Part shown: piece by piece, positions 54,190 to 63,267 of the stretch | Layout: every line of letters begins with the position of its first letter | Position numbering within the stretch: the first letter of the stretch is position 1 | Source of the DNA: Candidatus Gastranaerophilales bacterium | GTDB taxonomy: Bacteria > Cyanobacteriota > Vampirovibrionia > Gastranaerophilales > Gastranaerophilaceae | Assembly (NCBI GenBank): GCA_944325065.1 | Contig: CALUYS010000001.1 | Span: 219,131 to 283,130 of the forward strand | Reading direction: 5' to 3' | Length of the DNA stretch: 64,000 bases | Translations under genes and position numbers: made by a program | The notes under the pieces: model-generated | What the model saw: only the letters and a program-made list of their open reading frames with translations | Databases searched by the model: none | Told to the model about the DNA's origin: nothing

Positions 54190-55296
54190 ATGAAATTTAG
54201 ATTTTTAACATCAGGTGAGTCACACGGAAAATGTTTAAATGCCATAATTGATGGTGTTCCTTCTAATTTTGAAATAAATGAAGACTTTATAAATAATGAA
54301 TTATACCAACGACAACAAGGCATAGGTCGTGGCGGTCGTATGAAAATTGAACATGATAAAATTATTATTAATTCAGGTGTTCGTCACGGATTAACTTTAG
54401 GGTCTCCAATTTGTCTTGGAATTATAAATAACGATTTTAAAAACTGGGAAGTTGAAATGAACCCTAAAATTCAAGATAATACTTATGAAAACAGTCAAAA
54501 AATACAAAGTAAATATATTTCAGAAGTTCGTCCTGGACATGCTGATTTTTCAGGTGCTTTAAAATATAATCACAAAGATATAAGAAATATTTTAGAACGT
54601 TCATCTGCTCGTGAAACTGCTATCAGAACTGCTATCGGAGCTATTGCACAGCTTATCCTTAAACCATTTAATATATTTTTTGAAAATCAAATAATTGAAA
54701 TTGGCGGTGTTGACTTTAAAGAAAAAGAAAAACTTCTTGAACTCATTGATTATACTCGTGAAAAAGGCGATACACTGGGTGGCAAATTCAAAATAACAAT
54801 AAAAAATGTCCCTATTGGACTTGGTTCTTATGTTCATTGGGATAAAAAACTTGATGCACTTCTTGCCTATGCAATTATGAGTATTGGTGGTGTAAAGTCA
54901 GTTGAATTTGGTTTAGGACACAATGTTGCTAATACATTTGGATCAAAAACTCATGATGAAATATTTTATGAAAATAATAAAATAATTCGAAATACAAACA
55001 ATGCAGGCGGTATTGAAGGGGGTATGTCAAACGGCGAAGATATTATTATTTACGCTTCTATGAAAGCTATACCAACTCTAAAAAAACCACTAAATAGTAT
55101 TGATTTAAACTCTAAAAAAAATGTTAAGGCACATTTTGAACGTTCAGATGTTTGTGCTGTTGAAAGCTGTTCTATTGTTGCTAAAAATATGGCTGCAATT
55201 ATTATAGCTCAACAATTCTTAGAAAAATTCGGCGGAGATAGTTTATTTGAAATAAATCAAAATTATAATTCATATATGGATCAAATAACATTATGA
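54190..55296 (+). CDS. aroC: Chorismate synthase
   Basis: AroC makes chorismate from EPSP with reduced FMN. The 368-residue protein begins FLTSGESHGKCLNAIIDG, and shows RQQGIGRGGRM, EVRPGHADFSGALKY, ERSSARETA and NAGGIEGGMSNG, all conserved family blocks with the active-site histidines. AAGGG lies 9 nt before the ATG. Its end overlaps aroK by 4 nt (ATGA), starting the aroC-aroK-aroB operon. Confidence 0.97.
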   Translation: MKFRFLTSGESHGKCLNAIIDGVPSNFEINEDFINNELYQRQQGIGRGGRMKIEHDKIIINSGVRHGLTLGSPICLGIINNDFKNWEVEMNPKIQDNTYENSQKIQSKYISEVRPGHADFSGALKYNHKDIRNILERSSARETAIRTAIGAIAQLILKPFNIFFENQIIEIGGVDFKEKEKLLELIDYTREKGDTLGGKFKITIKNVPIGLGSYVHWDKKLDALLAYAIMSIGGVKSVEFGLGHNVANTFGSKTHDEIFYENNKIIRNTNNAGGIEGGMSNGEDIIIYASMKAIPTLKKPLNSIDLNSKKNVKAHFERSDVCAVESCSIVAKNMAAIIIAQQFLEKFGGDSLFEINQNYNSYMDQITL

Positions 55297-55790
55297 AAAA
55301 TATAGTCCTAGTCGGAATAATGGGGTGTGGAAAAACAACTTGTGGAAAATATCTTGCACAAAAACTTCAAAATTTTGAATTGTTAGACACAGATCTTGAA
55401 ATTGAAAAACAACAAAATTTAAAAGTAAGTCAAATATTCTCTCAATTTGGTGAAAATTATTTTAGAAATTTAGAAATTAATCTAGTTAAAAAAATTGTTA
55501 ACGATTCAAACAAAATTATTGCAACAGGTGGAGGAATTGTTGAAAATGAACAAAATATAAATTTATTTTTAAAATATGATACTGTTTTTTATTTAAATAC
55601 ACCTCTTGAAATTGTTAAAAATCGTATCCAAAATGACACAAATCGACCTTTAGCTAATAATTTTAAAGAAAAATTTAAAAATCGTGAATCTAAATATAAA
55701 CTTGCTCATTATACAATTGACACTTACAATAAAAAAATAAAAGAGATTTGTAATGAAATTATAGGAAAGTATTATGAACGAAACAGTTAA
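55293..55790 (+). CDS. aroK: Shikimate kinase
   Basis: The 165-residue P-loop kinase phosphorylates shikimate. Walker A is GIMGCGKT (8-15); DTDLEIEKQ and the ATGGGIV motif match the shikimate-binding sites, followed by a lid region with NDTNRPL. The start ATG overlaps the aroC stop (ATGA) and its end overlaps aroB by 17 nt, so all three aro genes are translationally coupled. Confidence 0.95.
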   Translation: MKNIVLVGIMGCGKTTCGKYLAQKLQNFELLDTDLEIEKQQNLKVSQIFSQFGENYFRNLEINLVKKIVNDSNKIIATGGGIVENEQNINLFLKYDTVFYLNTPLEIVKNRIQNDTNRPLANNFKEKFKNRESKYKLAHYTIDTYNKKIKEICNEIIGKYYERNS

Positions 55791-56883
55791 TGTTAAAATT
55801 ACAAGTAATGAAAATATTAATTACCCCATATTTATTGGTGATAATTTACTTTCTGATATTGAATATTATTTAAAAACTTATGTTAATGCTGATAAATATT
55901 TTATTGTTACAAACAAAACAATTTATAAAATATACAAAAAGTATTTAAACATAAAAAACTCAAAAGTTTTAGTATTAAATGATGGTGAAAAATATAAAAA
56001 TCTTGATACATATAATAAAATTATAAACTCCGCCGCCAAATGCAATATAAATAGAACAGATGCTTTTATTGCATTTGGCGGCGGAGTGATTGGTGATATG
56101 ACAGGTTTTTGTGCTTCAACTTATATGAGAGGGATAAAATTTGTACAAATCCCAACAACACTTCTTTCGCAGGTCGATTCATCTATTGGTGGAAAAGTTG
56201 GTGTTAATACTAATATGGGGAAAAATCTTATTGGCAACTTTTATCAACCAAAACTTGTTCTTGCTGATATTTCAACTTTAAATACACTTGATTTGAGAAA
56301 TTTAAAAACAGGACTTGCTGAAGTTATAAAATATGCTTTTATTCAAAATAGTATTAATAATCAACAAAATATAAATAATTTACTTTTTAACTATCTTCAA
56401 GAAAATAAAAAACATATTTATGATTTAGACAAAACAACATTAATTAATGTTGTTAAAAATTGTTGTTGTTTAAAACGTGATGTTGTAATACAAGATGAAA
56501 AAGAAAAAGGGTTGCGAGCTATATTAAATTTTGGTCATACTTTTGGACATGTTATTGAAAATCTTACTAATTATTCAAAATATACACATGGCGAAGCTAT
56601 TGTTTATGGTATGAAATTTGCTTTAAATTTAAGTTATAATATTGGATTAATTTCGCAAGATTATTTAAATACTTCTTTGAATTTAATTAATGATTATAAT
56701 TTAATAAATAAAAAATTACCAAAATTTAAATTTAGTAATATAATAAATACAATGCAAATTGATAAAAAAGTAGAGCATAATAAATTACGTTTTGTTTTAA
56801 ATAATGAAAACTTTATGGTATCAATTATTAATGATATTGATATTGATGATATAAAAAATATTTATAACTTAATGATTAGTTAA
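55774..56883 (+). CDS. aroB: 3-dehydroquinate synthase
   Basis: AroB cyclises DAHP to 3-dehydroquinate using NAD and a metal. The 369-residue protein has FIAFGGGVIGDMTGFCAST (NAD-binding), PTTLLSQVDSSIGGKVGVN, the KNLIGNFYQP segment, and zinc ligands in NFGHTFGHVIE and HGEAIVYGMKFAL. All catalytic blocks are intact. It overlaps aroK by 17 nt. The stretch before the GGG motif (NSAAKCNIN) and the GGG region itself are encoded by the two arms of a 21-bp perfect inverted repeat, which makes this part unusually G+C-rich. Confidence 0.96.
   Translation: MNETVNVKITSNENINYPIFIGDNLLSDIEYYLKTYVNADKYFIVTNKTIYKIYKKYLNIKNSKVLVLNDGEKYKNLDTYNKIINSAAKCNINRTDAFIAFGGGVIGDMTGFCASTYMRGIKFVQIPTTLLSQVDSSIGGKVGVNTNMGKNLIGNFYQPKLVLADISTLNTLDLRNLKTGLAEVIKYAFIQNSINNQQNINNLLFNYLQENKKHIYDLDKTTLINVVKNCCCLKRDVVIQDEKEKGLRAILNFGHTFGHVIENLTNYSKYTHGEAIVYGMKFALNLSYNIGLISQDYLNTSLNLINDYNLINKKLPKFKFSNIINTMQIDKKVEHNKLRFVLNNENFMVSIINDIDIDDIKNIYNLMIS
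56027..56087. repeat. 21-bp perfect inverted repeat inside aroB
   Basis: Arms at 56027-56047 (beginning ACTCCGCCGCCAAATG) and 56067-56087 are exact reverse complements with a 19-nt spacer. The right arm encodes part of the conserved IAFGGGV block, so the left arm is the likely copy. Confidence 0.9.
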
Positions 56884-56887
56884 ATAA

Positions 56888-58955
56888 CTAAAACCACCCG
56901 CTTGAACTTGGTTTAACAGGACGAATTATACAGCCAAAATTGTTATTACAAAGTTTTATTCTTTCTGGATATCCTCCACCATCTTCTCTATAATAAGTTG
57001 GGTTTCCTTTTTGATTTGGAGCAGTTACTAATACTCCAGATCCAAACCAGCGACAACCACAATATTGAGAAAATTCTTCTCCTGTATAACTCATCGCTTC
57101 ACAAAATGTAAGCGGTCGTTTTTCTGTACCATTATAATAATTAACTTTTTCTATCTTAAACGTTTCAGGATTACGAGTTATTACATCAAATTTTAATGGA
57201 GAATTTACATCATTTGCAAGAAATCCAACAGGTATTATTTTATCCCCAAATTGCTCAAAGGCAAATATATTCTTTCCATTTTCTCCTTTGCTAAATGGGG
57301 TATTTATCGATACATATATAATATGGTTTAAATATTTGCTCTCTGTTGTTAAATTTTGAGGATATTTAAATGTAGTTGTATAGTTATTTTCTTCATACTT
57401 ACCTTCATCAATATTTGAGCCAGAAAGTTCTGCTCTTGTAAATCTTATTCCTTTATTAGTTATCGGATCATATCCAATATTCTTAAAATAAGTTTCCCAT
57501 TTTGTAAAATAATTTTTTGTAGCATCTGTCCATAATTTATTATAATATCCACTTACCGTAGGAAATGTTCCTCTGCTTACTTTTTGATTACCATGCATTT
57601 GATACCTTGACAATTTTTTTGTAGTTTTTATCGCTGAAGCTTTATTGTATAGAAATTCTTGACCATAATAATTTCCTAACCTATTTTCACATGTACTACT
57701 ACAAATGGCATCATTTAAATTACTTGTATTTTTGCTCCAATTATCAAAAGACCATCCGTATACATTATCTTTAGTTTTTATACCACTATTACCTACTCTA
57801 TAATAACCAGTACCAACCTGAAAATTTGATTGTGTAACTTTACATCCACTCCATATATAATTTTTGCAATTACTACTTGTTAACTTAGGAAAATAATAAA
57901 TAGCATTATTATTACACGTATTAGGACAAATAGCCTCCTGAAAATACTTTGACAAAGTATAGTTATATTTTCTATTTAATCTTACTGTCCCTGGAATAGT
58001 ATCTGTTTTGGTAGTTAATATATGAAAATTTATATTATTTGTACTTGTAAATAGTGGAGATTTATTTTTTAGGGAATAAGTATCTATATTTAATGTTGTT
58101 TTGGTATTATCACCTTTTAATGTATCTGGAATATTTGTAATTGTATTTGAAGTTGATATCTCAATATCAGGATTAGCTACACTCTTATCTCCATATACAG
58201 TTGCAGTTAAACTGGATGCACTTCCGCCTACTTTAACTGTGTTTGAAACTGAATCTATTTTATACCATTGGTTTACATTTTGTGGTGTTATTAAGTTGGT
58301 TATATTTGTTGTGATAGGAGCATACATACATTCTTTACCTTTTTGGAGAGTCTGTTTTGGGTTAGAACCTCTATTAGCTGACCAAAGATAGCAATAATTA
58401 CTAGCATATTTCATTTTTTGTTGATTACGTGTTGGTGAATATACAATATTTGGGGTACCATCATCATTCACAGTATATTTAAAACTTCTTGACATATTAT
58501 TTGTATTAGTTATCACAATATTTTTATATGTTTCACTTAAAGTTACAACTTCTGATATACCACTATTAGAATTAATAGCTCCAATTGTATTAACATCTTG
58601 TGCAAAATATTCACCATATTTTTTTCCATCCATAGTTTCAAGAATAGCTTGCATTTTTGATGAGCTAGAATTTAATGTTGCAAGTTTCTCTTTTAAAGCA
58701 GTATTTGTTCCATTTTCTGCATCGTTAATAATTTTTTTAGTTAATAAATTACTTTCATTTTCCAAATTTTTGTATAAATAGTAAACATAAGTTGGCACTT
58801 TTTTTTCAAGATTATGCTGAATAACTTTTGTTGTAACAACATACAAAAAACTTATTAAGACCATAACAAGAATTACTTCAACAAAAGTAAAGGCTCTTTT
58901 CCCTTTATTTAAAGTACTTCTAGCCCCCTCCGAGGTTTTTCACACTATTCAACAT
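56888..58955 (-). CDS. Large prepilin-like protein; leader and body in different frames
   Basis: The body frame (658 codons from an internal ATG at 58864) extends upstream as KGKRAFTFVEVILVMVL, a type IV prepilin N-terminus with the +5 Glu and hydrophobic helix. It has no start codon in that frame. A well-placed ATG at 58955 (GGAG 9 nt upstream) opens MLNSVKNLGGG and hits TAG at 58920. Dropping one G from the G5 run at 58924-58928 joins the two as MLNSVKNLGGARSTLNKGKR-AFTFVEV, a normal leader peptide. The mature protein is Tyr/Asn/Thr-rich with several Cys and would be exported. It may be phase-variable, slippage-expressed or inactivated. It is convergent with aroB. Confidence 0.75.
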
Positions 58956-58972
58956 TTTTTTAAACTCCATAC

Positions 58973-58999
58973 TATGTTACTTTATTTTAAAGTAACATA
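58973..58999. repeat. 12-bp perfect palindrome upstream of the prepilin-like gene
   Basis: Arms TATGTTACTTTA (58973-58984) and 58988-58999 are exact complements around a 3-nt loop. It ends 4 nt from the GGAG ribosome site at 58965-58968, so it could be a 5'UTR hairpin or an operator. No T run follows on either strand. Confidence 0.7.
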
Positions 59000-59163
59000 T
59001 TTAAAATCTCTAATCAATAACAAATTGTAGCAAAAAAATAAAACAATTAGAATATAGATTTTAAAAAAAGTATTTATTTCAACCTTTCGATAAATGAAAA
59101 GCAAAAATTAATTATTATATAAGTTAACTAAATTGTAAAAATTGAATAAATTTGTCTAACGGT

Positions 59164-59778
59164 TTATTTAATTAAAGAAATAGCCATTTTAACACGATTT
59201 GTTATTTCTTCATAAGATGTCAAGTTATGATAAAAATCACGACCTATAGCACATCCCACAACACCTATTGAAAGGTAATCAGGAATTTCCTCAACTTTAA
59301 TTGCACCTGTAGCAATAATATTTAAAAAAGGCATAGGCCTTAAAATATCTTGAATATATTCAATACCTCCTAAATGTCCTGTTGGATAAATTTTTATAAG
59401 TGGTATATGTGTTTTCCAAGCATTATAAGCTTCATTTGGTGTCGTTGCTGTTGAGATATGAGGTAATTTTAAACTTTTACAGAATTTAACAAGGCTCATT
59501 TGAAAAACAGGAGAAATAATCAATTTTGCTCCTGCATTATAAGCTAAAGATGCTTGTTGAATGGTTATTATTCCACCTGCCGCTATTTGAATATTTGAAG
59601 TTTTATCTGATGAAAAATAATTTATTACATCATACGTACACGTATTTTCTAAAGTAAGCTCTACAATTTCTATTCCACCATCTATTAATGCTTTGAGAGT
59701 ATCTATACATTTTTGCTTATGAGCAATCCTAACAACTGCCATAATTTTTTTTTCTTTTATTTTTTCTATAATGCCCAT
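59164..59778 (-). CDS. eda: 2-dehydro-3-deoxyphosphogluconate aldolase (KDPG/KHG aldolase family)
   Basis: The 204-residue TIM-barrel protein has VELTLENTCTYDVI with the catalytic Glu, the AAGGIITIQQASLAYNAGAKLIISPVF segment (given as a region near 67-95) and the Schiff-base Lys in LIKIYPTGHLGG. It cleaves 2-keto-3-deoxy sugar acids to pyruvate and glyceraldehyde 3-phosphate. The Entner-Doudoroff partners edd and zwf are not in the window, so it may instead act in uronate or hydroxyglutarate metabolism. It lies 40 bp after the nitrilase-family gene. Confidence 0.9.
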   Translation of the reverse strand: MGIIEKIKEKKIMAVVRIAHKQKCIDTLKALIDGGIEIVELTLENTCTYDVINYFSSDKTSNIQIAAGGIITIQQASLAYNAGAKLIISPVFQMSLVKFCKSLKLPHISTATTPNEAYNAWKTHIPLIKIYPTGHLGGIEYIQDILRPMPFLNIIATGAIKVEEIPDYLSIGVVGCAIGRDFYHNLTSYEEITNRVKMAISLIK

Positions 59779-59817
59779 TTCTTTTACCTTTCTTTAATAA
59801 TGTCACCTGTGCCGATA

Positions 59818-60627
59818 CTATACCACCTTACAATCATAAATATTATGGATATCTTTTAAAGTTTTAACCTCATCTCGCAATCGATATTGTTCTTTTAAGT
59901 CTATTTTAAATGTTTTTACCTCTTCAATATTTTCACTCATTTCAAATAAAATATCACCTAAAGGATCAACACAAACAGAGTTGCCTAAATTATAAATATT
60001 ATTTTTAATTAATCCAACTTGAGTTAGACCTATAAAATAACTTTGATTTTCAATAGCTCGTGCTTTAGCAAGAGTAATGTAATGGTTTTTTCTAGATTTT
60101 GGCCAAGCTGCACAGTTAAACAATATATCAGCATTATTTAAAGTAAGCTGACGAAACACTTCTGGAAATCTTATATCATAACATATTGAAACACCAATTG
60201 AACAAACATCAAGATTAACTACTTTTAAAACTAAACCATTTTTTATATGTTTGTTCTCAGTATCACCTAAATAGCTATATAAATGCATTTTGTCATAATA
60301 TTCAACTAATTCACCTTTTCTGTTAAAAATGGGCATAGTATTTTTTAAACTACCATTTTCATCAACTCGAACAAAACTTCCACCAACAACATTAGAGTTG
60401 TAATTCCTTGCAATTTTCCTTAAAAAATTACAAGTTTCACTCTTAAACCCAATTTCTTTTTGAGCTTCAAAACAATCACAATCCCAGCCTATAGCAAAAA
60501 GTTCAGGCAAAACAATGATATCAGTATTCTCTTTTAAATTTTGACTTAACAACCCATTAATATTTTGAAAATTATAACTTTTATCACCCAATTTTGCATT
60601 ATTTTGCACTAACGTAATTTTTATCAT
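59818..60627 (-). CDS. Carbon-nitrogen hydrolase (nitrilase family, omega-amidase-like)
   Basis: The 269-residue protein has the Glu-Lys-Cys triad of the nitrilase superfamily: Glu in LPELFAIGWDCD, Lys in YDKMHLYSYLGD and Cys in VSICYDIRFPEVFR. The YDKMHL spacing and length resemble the omega-amidase group, which hydrolyses 2-oxoglutaramate or 2-oxosuccinamate. Its ATG overlaps the recN stop (ATGA). No transaminase is beside it. Confidence 0.88.
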   Translation of the reverse strand: MIKITLVQNNAKLGDKSYNFQNINGLLSQNLKENTDIIVLPELFAIGWDCDCFEAQKEIGFKSETCNFLRKIARNYNSNVVGGSFVRVDENGSLKNTMPIFNRKGELVEYYDKMHLYSYLGDTENKHIKNGLVLKVVNLDVCSIGVSICYDIRFPEVFRQLTLNNADILFNCAAWPKSRKNHYITLAKARAIENQSYFIGLTQVGLIKNNIYNLGNSVCVDPLGDILFEMSENIEEVKTFKIDLKEQYRLRDEVKTLKDIHNIYDCKVV

Positions 60628-62291
60628 TTAATTTTTGCCTCATCAATTAAATCTTTTGCAAATTTTATAGTTTCTTCATTTATTTTTCCGCCAGCCAACA
60701 TAGCAATGGCTTGAATTTTTTCAACCTCATTTAATTTTTTAACCTTAATTTCAGTTTCATCATTTTGTGTTTTGGAGACATAAAGAATATTATCAGCACG
60801 TGACATAATAATTGGTTGATGAGAAATACAAATAACTTGGTGTGTTTTGGAAAGAACATTTATTGCATTGCTTACTGAAATGGATGCTTTGCCTGAAATT
60901 CCTGTATCTATTTCATCAAAAATGCAAGTATCAACATTATCAGCATGAGCAAAAATTGTCTTTAAAGCAAGCATGACTCTTGATATTTCACCACCTGATG
61001 CCACTTTTGCAAGTGGTTTAACTTCTTCACTTACATTTGTTGATAACATAAACTCAACATTATCAACACCAAATTCACCAAAATCAGTTTTAATTAGTTT
61101 AACTTCAAATTTAGTTTTAGGTAATTCTAGCTTAATTAAAGCTTTTTCCATCATTTTAGATAATCTAGCAGCCAAATTTTGACGGGATTGTGTCAAAATT
61201 TGGCTGCTAGATTCTAACTTAGGCAACAAATTAGCTATTTTAGATTTAATTTCGTTTATTTTTTCATCTTTAAATTCAATCTTGTCATATTCATCTTGAA
61301 ATTTTTGAAGATTTATTAAAACATCCTTTATCGAAGGACCATATTTACGTTTTAATTTGTTCAGAATAACTATACGTTCATTTAGTTCATTAAAAGTTTG
61401 TTCATCAAAAGAAATATTGTCAAAATAACTTCTTATTTGGGAACTTGAATCACGAAGCATTTCATAAACATTTTCAAGTGATTCATATATTGGCTCAAAA
61501 TAACTATCAGAAGATAAACATTTTTGAATATTATTTTTAACAAATCCAAGTTTATCAATTATATTTTCTTCATCTTCATATAAAGCATTATAAGCGTTAT
61601 AAGTGTATTCTTTAAGTTTTTCAGAATCCTCAAGTATTTGAAGTTTTGAGGTAATTTTTTCATCTTCATCATCTGAAACAATATTGGCACTTTGAATTTC
61701 ATCGATTTGAAATTTAAGAAAATCTATTTGATTTTGATTTAAAATTGAAGTATTTTGAAGTTCTTTTAATTCATTATTCAAACTTTGATATTGAATAAAT
61801 ACTTCTTTGTAATCATTAAAGAAGATTTGATGATTAGTTTTATCGAAATTATCAAGCAAATGAATATGATATTTTGGCGACATATAAGTATAAGTTTGAT
61901 GTTGTGAATGAATATCAATAAGTTTTGTTTTAAATTGTCGAATAAAATCAAGTGAAACAAGAATACCATTTATGCGACATCTTGAAGAAGATTGAGTAAT
62001 TTCACGAGAAAGGACTATTTCATTATCAAAGTCAGTAATTCCATTATCAATTAAAATATTTTTATTAAAATTATCATTTAAATTCAAAACGACTTCAATA
62101 ATTGCAGATGTTTCATTTTTTTTTATTACATCTTTTCCTGAGGCTTTGGCACCAAAAGCAATATCAATAGCAGAGATAATAATACTTTTTCCAGCTCCAG
62201 TTTCTCCGATGATAGCATTAAATTTAGGGTCAAAATCCAACTTAAGTTCATCAATTAAAATATAATTTTTAATAAATAAATGTTTAATCAT
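60624..62291 (-). CDS. recN: DNA repair protein RecN
   Basis: RecN is an SMC-like ATPase used in double-strand break repair. The 555-residue protein has Walker A GETGAGKS (29-36), coiled-coil arms rich in Glu, Lys and Gln (about 150-360), the signature VASGGEISRVMLALK and Walker B-region CIFDEIDTGISGKAS, with SHQPIIMSRADN near the end. The whole domain order is normal. It starts 6 nt after nadK. A 22-bp perfect inverted repeat lies in the codons near residues 360-377, at the end of the coiled coil. Confidence 0.96.
   Translation of the reverse strand: MIKHLFIKNYILIDELKLDFDPKFNAIIGETGAGKSIIISAIDIAFGAKASGKDVIKKNETSAIIEVVLNLNDNFNKNILIDNGITDFDNEIVLSREITQSSSRCRINGILVSLDFIRQFKTKLIDIHSQHQTYTYMSPKYHIHLLDNFDKTNHQIFFNDYKEVFIQYQSLNNELKELQNTSILNQNQIDFLKFQIDEIQSANIVSDDEDEKITSKLQILEDSEKLKEYTYNAYNALYEDEENIIDKLGFVKNNIQKCLSSDSYFEPIYESLENVYEMLRDSSSQIRSYFDNISFDEQTFNELNERIVILNKLKRKYGPSIKDVLINLQKFQDEYDKIEFKDEKINEIKSKIANLLPKLESSSQILTQSRQNLAARLSKMMEKALIKLELPKTKFEVKLIKTDFGEFGVDNVEFMLSTNVSEEVKPLAKVASGGEISRVMLALKTIFAHADNVDTCIFDEIDTGISGKASISVSNAINVLSKTHQVICISHQPIIMSRADNILYVSKTQNDETEIKVKKLNEVEKIQAIAMLAGGKINEETIKFAKDLIDEAKIK
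61162..61213. repeat. 22-bp perfect inverted repeat inside recN
   Basis: Arms at 61162-61183 (beginning AATCTAGCAGCCAAAT) and 61192-61213 are exact reverse complements with an 8-nt loop, so a stable hairpin is possible in mRNA or single-stranded DNA. Confidence 0.92.
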
Positions 62292-62297
62292 CGAATG

Positions 62298-63134
62298 TTA
62301 GATCCTATTAAATTTAGGAGATACGCCCCAAGAAAGTTTATCACGTAGTATAGAATAAAAATCATTATTTAAATTTTTTAATACCATAAGTTTAGCATAG
62401 AAATTTGATTTTTTGATAAGTATTTTCAAATTTGAAGGTATATTTGCGACTTGCTGTCCGTCTGCGATAGTAATAATATTATTACAGTTTTTACAAGTAG
62501 AGATTTCGATTTCATGGGTTGAAGGAACAACAATAGGACGTGAAGTTAGAGTATGTGGGCATATAGGAACTATTATAAGATTATTACAAGAAGGATGACA
62601 AATAGGTCCACCAGCTGAGAGAGTATATGCAGTTGAACCTGTTGGGGTTGAAACAATAAGTCCGTCAGCTAGATATTCACATAATTTTTGTCCATTAATT
62701 TTTAAATAAAAACGAGAAGTTCTTGATATTGTATCACCTTTTATAACGATATCATTTAAAGCATAGAGGTTAGCTTTTTCACATTCAATCATTAAACGAT
62801 CTTCGATTTTATATTTATTATTTAGAATTTGTTTTATTAAAAAATTTATATTTTCAAGATTGACTTGTGATAAAAATCCTAAACGTCCGAGATTAACACC
62901 TAAAATGGGTATTTTGAAAGGAGCATAAAATCTTGCTGTTTTCAATATTGATCCATCTCCGCCCATAACAATAACAAAAGACGTATTTTTTGTAAGATTA
63001 TTAATAGATACGACTGTTGATGATATATTGTTTTGTTTTAAAGCATTAAATAAGAATAAAGCACTTTCTTTTGAGTTTTGAATATCATTTGAATAAACAA
63101 GAGTTATATTTTTAATTAAATCATTATAATCCAT
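62298..63134 (-). CDS. nadK: NAD kinase
   Basis: NadK makes NADP from NAD and ATP (or polyphosphate). The 278-residue protein has the GGDGSILKTAR motif, GRLGFLSQV, LNDIVIKGD and the conserved SPTGSTAYTLSAGGPICHP. Length is normal. The ATG at 63134 lacks a Shine-Dalgarno and follows TATAAT by 7 nt, so it is another leaderless candidate. It heads the nadK-recN-amidase-eda run. Confidence 0.95.
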   Translation of the reverse strand: MDYNDLIKNITLVYSNDIQNSKESALFLFNALKQNNISSTVVSINNLTKNTSFVIVMGGDGSILKTARFYAPFKIPILGVNLGRLGFLSQVNLENINFLIKQILNNKYKIEDRLMIECEKANLYALNDIVIKGDTISRTSRFYLKINGQKLCEYLADGLIVSTPTGSTAYTLSAGGPICHPSCNNLIIVPICPHTLTSRPIVVPSTHEIEISTCKNCNNIITIADGQQVANIPSNLKILIKKSNFYAKLMVLKNLNNDFYSILRDKLSWGVSPKFNRI

Positions 63135-63141
63135 AACAAAA

Positions 63142-63171
63142 ATTATAACTTAAATATTTTGTCTTAAGCAA
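63142..63171 (-). promoter_or_regulatory. Promoter of nadK abutting its start codon (leaderless candidate)
   Basis: On the minus strand TTGCTT (63166-63171), an 18-nt spacer and a perfect TATAAT (63142-63147) are followed after 7 nt by the nadK ATG. The -35 element is weak. Confidence 0.45.
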
Positions 63172-63267
63172 TTATTAAGTTTTGTAAATTTTTCTTTAAA
63201 AATTAGCAAATCTAAATATTTATTTTTTTTATATAAATGTGTGGATAAAAATAGAAGGAAAAATTAT

